Of a stretch of 64,000 bases of DNA, positions 60,234-64,000 are shown in pieces. Under the pieces are notes generated by a model, which had not been told where the DNA came from, ran no database searches, and worked only from the letters and a program-made list of their open reading frames with translations. The position numbers and the translations under genes are program-made. Origin of the DNA: Gimesia chilikensis (GTDB taxonomy: Bacteria > Planctomycetota > Planctomycetia > Planctomycetales > Planctomycetaceae); assembly GCF_008329715.1 (NCBI RefSeq), contig NZ_VTSR01000032.1, positions 496,001-560,000 of the forward strand. Reading direction: 5' to 3'. Position 1 is the stretch's first letter; each line of letters begins with the position of its first letter.

Positions 60234-60740
60234 ATGACAGGAAAACCATTCAGGGATGTTAATGGTCCCCTGCCCGGCGAGCGGGATTTTGATCCGCACG
60301 AAGGCGATCTGGATGCACTGGTGGCCTGGGAGAACTTTGGTGGGTTGACGTTGAAGGAAGCCTATCAGAGATTTCAGGAAAATCCCTTTGTCTACCAGGA
60401 AGATTTCATGTGGATGGGGGGGAAAGCGTTTGCTTATTATTTCCCGGTACTGGAGCGTTATCTGCTGGTTACGCCGGTCTGGGGAGCAGATGAGGAAGCC
60501 GAGTGGTGCCAGGTGTATGGATTGGGAGCCGCGATCCAGTTTCAGTTTTCCGATGACTGTCTGCCGGAAGTGCGAGAGCTGGTGCCCCGCGTGTTTCCCC
60601 TGGTCGCGCAGGTCAAAGAGTCGATCGAAGCCTATGTCGACAGCGGACACCCTTATTATTCCGATCCGGAAATGCAGCAGCATGTCATCCGCGAATGGAA
60701 TGAACTGGAAACCCATCTGCAGCAGTTCCAGAATAAATGA
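60234..60740 (+). CDS. Hypothetical soluble protein of 168 residues
   Basis: Acidic protein with an opening PFRDVNGPLPGERDFDPHEG, then ALVAWENFGGLTLKEAYQRF, ERYLLVTPVWGADEEAEWCQ, and LGAAIQFQFSDDCLPEVREL. The size, the aromatic acidic pattern and the lack of a signal peptide resemble small immunity or DUF proteins, but I cannot assign a family. The ATG at 60234 is the first in frame. No toxin-like gene is adjacent. Confidence 0.55.
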   Translation: MTGKPFRDVNGPLPGERDFDPHEGDLDALVAWENFGGLTLKEAYQRFQENPFVYQEDFMWMGGKAFAYYFPVLERYLLVTPVWGADEEAEWCQVYGLGAAIQFQFSDDCLPEVRELVPRVFPLVAQVKESIEAYVDSGHPYYSDPEMQQHVIREWNELETHLQQFQNK

Positions 60741-61267
60741 GCGCTTGAGGGTGCGCCGTCTCTCCTGTTCCCAGGATCGAGACAAAGTCTCGCACTGATT
60801 CTACGCAAGCGACAGGCAAGGCGTGGGAACGGCGTTCAAAAATGTTGCTGTTCGTGATCGGCATGAATCTTGCAACTCCTCTCCGGCATGCTCATCTCGG
60901 ATGGAATGCAGAAACGGAAACAGAGAATTGCAGTCTGGATTGACTGTTGGTTCTTCTCGACTGTGTGTTTCCTGCATGACATCTTGAGCAGAATGCAGAA
61001 TCAGGCCGGTGCGGAAAGGTTTTGCATGAGTTGTGCAGGATGCTGCAGTGTGAGCCGGTGACATTCTGCAGAAATGGAATTCGTTGATTTGACGATTCAA
61101 AAATGCCTTTCTCAGAGATGAGAGATTGATTTATGATCCACAGGTCAACGGGAGCGGAAACTGGCATACAGCGGATGCGATGACTGCGGATTCCATTTGT
61201 TTTTCCTGACTGGTATCTGTCATCACCTGTCGATCAGTTCGGCATTATTTTTAAATGAGGCATTCCC
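60741..61267. other. Intergenic stretch of about 530 bases, no gene seen
   Basis: I find no gene with a ribosome site. A short direct-repeat-like element, GAATGCAGAA (60904 and 60991) and ACATTCTGCAGAAATGG, recurs. Open frames near 60870-61061 have no start context. An RNA cannot be excluded. Confidence 0.4.
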
Positions 61268-61720
61268 ATGAAAAAAGACATTCTGAAAAACGTCGTGTTG
61301 TATTGTGGCGGGGCGCTCTGCTGTGTGATTCTGTTATTCTGGTCGCTGGACTCGTTCAACGGCGCACAGGGGCACTGGGAGGCCGAGATTGGTCAGGCGG
61401 AGCAGCAACTTGCGCTGACGCTCAGACTGGCGGGCCGCGAAGACCGCACGCTGCGTCGGCAGGTGGTGTTTTCCGATCAGGCAGCAAACGCACATCCCGC
61501 GGGAACATTTACACTCCCCGAACAGGCGGAACAGATGCGAGGTAATAAGCTGACGTTTGAAGACACGACCATTCTGCCCGGACGCGTGACATTTGAATGG
61601 GAAGGACATCACTTTGATCTGATGTTGAACAGCCTGACGGTGGATGGCAAACAGTACGACTGGAAGAATCAGCAGCCGATCGCACTGGTTAAACGAGCGG
61701 ATGTGACCCATTTGCAGTAA
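61268..61720 (+). CDS. Membrane-anchored protein of 150 residues, unknown family
   Basis: One helix at about 8-26 (VVLYCGGALCCVILLFWSL) and a soluble C-terminal part of about 115 residues with PEQAEQMRGNKLTFEDTTIL, RVTFEWEGHHFDLMLNSLTV, a beta-rich pattern. No family recognised. The ATG at 61268 begins MKKDILKN, a typical N-in anchor, but has no strong ribosome site. Convergent with the beta-helix gene. Confidence 0.55.
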   Translation: MKKDILKNVVLYCGGALCCVILLFWSLDSFNGAQGHWEAEIGQAEQQLALTLRLAGREDRTLRRQVVFSDQAANAHPAGTFTLPEQAEQMRGNKLTFEDTTILPGRVTFEWEGHHFDLMLNSLTVDGKQYDWKNQQPIALVKRADVTHLQ

Positions 61721-61755
61721 GGCAGAAGCATATGCTCGGTCAACTGCTATGTGAC

Positions 61756-63435
61756 TCAGTCCTTCGGCTGACGTAGTTCATTTCCTTTCACGGTACCTGC
61801 CTGGCCTGTCAGCGTAAGGACTTCTACTTTGGGATCGCTGGAGACTGCCACATTGAAGAAGACATGCGACGGGGCTTGGGGTTTCTGAATCAGCAGTGCC
61901 GTGCGGTGGAAGTCTTTGATGTGGTTGTGGGAGGCCATCACAGTCGCTTCACTGGCACTGAGCGCGTGACGCCAGTGATGGAAGCGATTTCCTGTGAGCG
62001 TTACTTCCGCACCGGGCAGTGCCCAGACCCCGAAGTTGGGAGGACCGACTTTGCGGAGGGAGGTCCCCGCGAATTCATTGTTTTCCGCCCGCAGTTTCCC
62101 GGCGACGCGAATACCGGCGACTCCGCCGCCGCGAATGGTATTTCCAGTGAGGGTGACATCAGCGCCCGCGAAGACCATGAGAATGGGAGGCAGACCTCCC
62201 TGACGGGCGAATTCATTTCCCATGAACTGGACGGTCCAGCCTGAGTGCACCCCGGCGGCGACCTGCGCGTTGTCGATGATGCGGTTGTTGATTACTGTGG
62301 ATCGACCTGATTTGCAGTCAGCGAAGCCGAGGCCCGCGGTTTTGTTGTGATGACAATAATTGTTGATGAGTGTGGTGACAGCGTCGCCCTGCTGACCGAT
62401 GCCAGACTGTCCGTTCTGATAGCATTCATTGCCGATGATGGTAGGAGAGGCGTGTGACTGAGAGCCGATGCCCGCCAGGCGGTTCTGGTAGCAGCGATTG
62501 TTGCGGATCAGCGGTGCGGCAGACTCGCTGGCGCCGATACCGGCCATGCCGTTGTCATAGCAGTCGTTGTCTTCAATCAGGGGACGCGTATTGGCGCCGG
62601 TGCGGGAGCCAATGCCGGCGCGACGGTTGCGGTAGCATTTATTGCCACGCACGAGGGGACAGGAACCTTCACTGATGCCGATCCCGGCGCGGATGTTTTC
62701 AAAACAGGTATTATTGATGACGGTCGGGCTGGCATCGTCGTGTCCGATGCCCGCGTAGAAGTTTTCGAAGCAGGTGTTCTCTTCAATGACCGCCTGTGAG
62801 TCGTGCATGGAGCCGATGCCGCCACCCATGTTGCGGTAACAGACATTGCGATAAATATGAGGAGTGCAGCGTTTACTCTCGGTCGCCTGGGCAGCGATGC
62901 CGGTGTAGCCGATGTGATGGACGATGTTATTCTGAACCGTGCAGGTGACGCCCATGATGGCAATACCCGGTGTGCCCGGAGCACCGATGTGTTCGTGTGA
63001 CTGCTGTTCGCCCCGCGTGGCATGATGGTGGTTCCATTTCTGTTCGTCGTAGACGCCGATACCCGTGACGGTGAATCCATCCAGAACGGCGTTCTCTGCC
63101 AGCAGGACACCGGCGCCCTCTTGCTGTCTACTGCCGTCAATGATTGTAGTTTCGGCTCTTTTCAGGCCACGTTCTCCCCTGCTCTCGTCTCCTGCGCTTT
63201 TGAGCGTAACACCTGGTTTCAGCCGCAGACGTTCGTGATAGGTTCCTGCAGCGACCAGTACGGTGTCTCCCGGTTGGGCGGCATCGATGGCGGATTGAAT
63301 CGTCGGAAACTTTTCAGGTACAGACAGTGTGTCCGCTGGTAGTGTTCTGGGATGTACGCAGAGTGTCAGCAGACAGGTCAGGGACAGCAGAGAGAGACGC
63401 GGGAGCGGGGTGGGAAGATGATGGCGCGAGCACAT
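61756..63435 (-). CDS. Secreted right-handed beta-helix protein with a cysteine ladder
   Basis: Exported protein of 559 residues. The signal peptide is residues 1-34 (LSLLSLTCLLTLCV). The N-terminal VPEKFPTIQSAIDAAQPGDTV opens the beta-helix. From about residue 185 there are at least seven turns of 23 residues sharing N-x-C-[YF]-x-N-x-x-A-G-I-G: NVCYRNMGGGIG, NTCFENFYAGIG, NTCFENIRAGIG, NKCYRNRRAGIG, NDCYDNGMAGIG, NRCYQNRLAGIG and NECYQNGQSGIG. The cysteines and asparagines would stack as ladders on one face. Family relatives include NosD/pectate-lyase-like proteins; no catalytic Asp/Arg pair is seen, so this is more likely binding or structural. GAGGAG precedes the ATG at 63435. Confidence 0.85.
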   Translation of the reverse strand: MCSRHHLPTPLPRLSLLSLTCLLTLCVHPRTLPADTLSVPEKFPTIQSAIDAAQPGDTVLVAAGTYHERLRLKPGVTLKSAGDESRGERGLKRAETTIIDGSRQQEGAGVLLAENAVLDGFTVTGIGVYDEQKWNHHHATRGEQQSHEHIGAPGTPGIAIMGVTCTVQNNIVHHIGYTGIAAQATESKRCTPHIYRNVCYRNMGGGIGSMHDSQAVIEENTCFENFYAGIGHDDASPTVINNTCFENIRAGIGISEGSCPLVRGNKCYRNRRAGIGSRTGANTRPLIEDNDCYDNGMAGIGASESAAPLIRNNRCYQNRLAGIGSQSHASPTIIGNECYQNGQSGIGQQGDAVTTLINNYCHHNKTAGLGFADCKSGRSTVINNRIIDNAQVAAGVHSGWTVQFMGNEFARQGGLPPILMVFAGADVTLTGNTIRGGGVAGIRVAGKLRAENNEFAGTSLRKVGPPNFGVWALPGAEVTLTGNRFHHWRHALSASEATVMASHNHIKDFHRTALLIQKPQAPSHVFFNVAVSSDPKVEVLTLTGQAGTVKGNELRQPKD

Positions 63436-63633
63436 GGCAGTTACTCCTCAACGCGGCAGGTGGGGAATGTTTTTCAGCTTCCAAGCTACCAGATTGAACG
63501 GGGGGATCAAGCGCTTTCCTGTTCATTGAAGAACACTGTTAAACAACAAACAGGTCGGCAGGTAGTCGCTTGACCAGTGCCGGTTTTCTCAGATAAAATA
63601 TCGTTCTATTCCAAGAAAGGACCCCTTCTCTTT

Positions 63634-64000
63634 ATGTCTTTACCCCTTGATCTCTGGCTGATTCATCCCGAAGCGGAAATGTGTGATGCGTTTCGGGATC
63701 GTTTTCAGGAACTCCCCCATGTGACGGTAATGGAATGCCGTTTTGAAGACCTGCCCCCGCACGACTGTTTTGTAACTGCGGCGAATTCGTTTGGCATCAT
63801 GAATGCCGGTATCGATGCCGCGGTGGTCAATTTCCACGGTTATGACCTGATGAAACGGATTCAGCACCGGATTCTGGATCTGTATCTGGGAGAACAACCG
63901 CTGGGAACGTCGTTTATTGAGCCGATGGGAAATCCCGATTATCCCTATGTGGCACACAGCCCGACGATGCGCGTCCCCGGTTCGATCTCCGGGACGGATA
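63634..64000 (+). CDS. Macrodomain protein, N-terminal part (cut by window edge)
   Basis: The first 122 residues of a macrodomain protein. FVTAANSFGIMNAGIDAAVV is the ADP-ribose-binding loop, with the preceding strand LWLIHPEAEMCDAFRDRF and the following VNFHGYDLMKRIQHRILDLY; the visible end EPMGNPDYPYVAHSPTMR continues the fold. The enzyme class (ADP-ribosyl hydrolase or binding module) depends on the missing C-terminal part. Together with the PARG-like gene it gives two ADP-ribose-handling proteins in one window. The ATG at 63634 is preceded by GAAAGG at a long spacing. Confidence 0.75.
   Translation, partial: MSLPLDLWLIHPEAEMCDAFRDRFQELPHVTVMECRFEDLPPHDCFVTAANSFGIMNAGIDAAVVNFHGYDLMKRIQHRILDLYLGEQPLGTSFIEPMGNPDYPYVAHSPTMRVPGSISGTD

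Noticed and set aside
60870-61061. A 63-codon open frame in the 60.7-61.3 kb gap
   Set aside because: No ribosome site and overlapping open frames in other phases; Cys/Trp-rich composition suggests chance.

Overview
The window looks like chromosomal DNA of a planctomycete, most likely of the Gimesia/Rubinisphaera type. This is inferred from gene families only: a secreted planctomycete-type c-type cytochrome protein, a Tat-exported DUF1501 protein, a PQQ-like propeller protein, a kinase with a short helical N-terminal region followed by a beta-helix tail, VCBS-repeat and beta-helix secreted proteins, and many paralogous small membrane proteins. No rRNA, tRNA, CRISPR array or prophage was seen.

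Layout. 0-6.2 kb: the start of a LarE-type sulfur transferase (cut by the left edge), a secreted dihaem-motif protein, ThiO-type glycine oxidase, D-aminoacyl-tRNA deacylase, a small membrane protein and a CvpA-family protein. 6.3-15.4 kb: a minus-strand block with accA, a Ser/Thr kinase with a Pro/Gln tail, a membrane-fusion-type protein, a YiiX-like cysteine hydrolase, two rRNA-methyltransferase-like proteins, an orphan receiver protein and a glutaredoxin-like membrane protein. 15.8-18.6 kb: a large kinase/beta-helix fusion. 19-29.2 kb: mixed catabolic and secreted enzymes (two serine hydrolase/epimerase-type genes, an SDR, VCBS protein, DUF1501, PQQ propeller, GH99-like), separated by mosaic palindromic repeats. 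29.6-36.2 kb: a LacI regulator with a perfect 18-bp operator on its own promoter, followed by nucleoside hydrolase, ribokinase and a complete RbsBAC-type importer. Together these form a coherent route from extracytoplasmic nucleosides to ribose-5-phosphate. 36.3-42 kb: an accessory stretch with a REP-associated tyrosine transposase (RAYT), (CACGAAA)-type repeats, a secreted propeller hydrolase and a PARG-like protein. 42-64 kb: a long run of mostly plus-strand genes, many small and poorly characterised (TPR, PH/zinc-ribbon paralogues, RDD, DUF3592-like, DUF4291, DUF6868-like), with an OmpR-type two-component system, an alpha/beta hydrolase, a cysteine-ladder beta-helix protein and the start of a macrodomain protein at the right edge.

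The most interesting signal is a REP/REPIN system. The RAYT at 36469-37059 is bracketed by inverted palindromes whose outer ends read GGGTGG...CCACCC. A solo copy of the same palindrome lies 12 kb away. A second, different palindromic family (four loci, 18.7-29.4 kb) carries the same GGGTGG flank and shows compensatory changes in its hairpin stem. A third family with GTAGGGGC ends is interleaved with it and in one place appears inserted inside it.

All functional names rest on reading motifs by eye. No database search or structure prediction was run.
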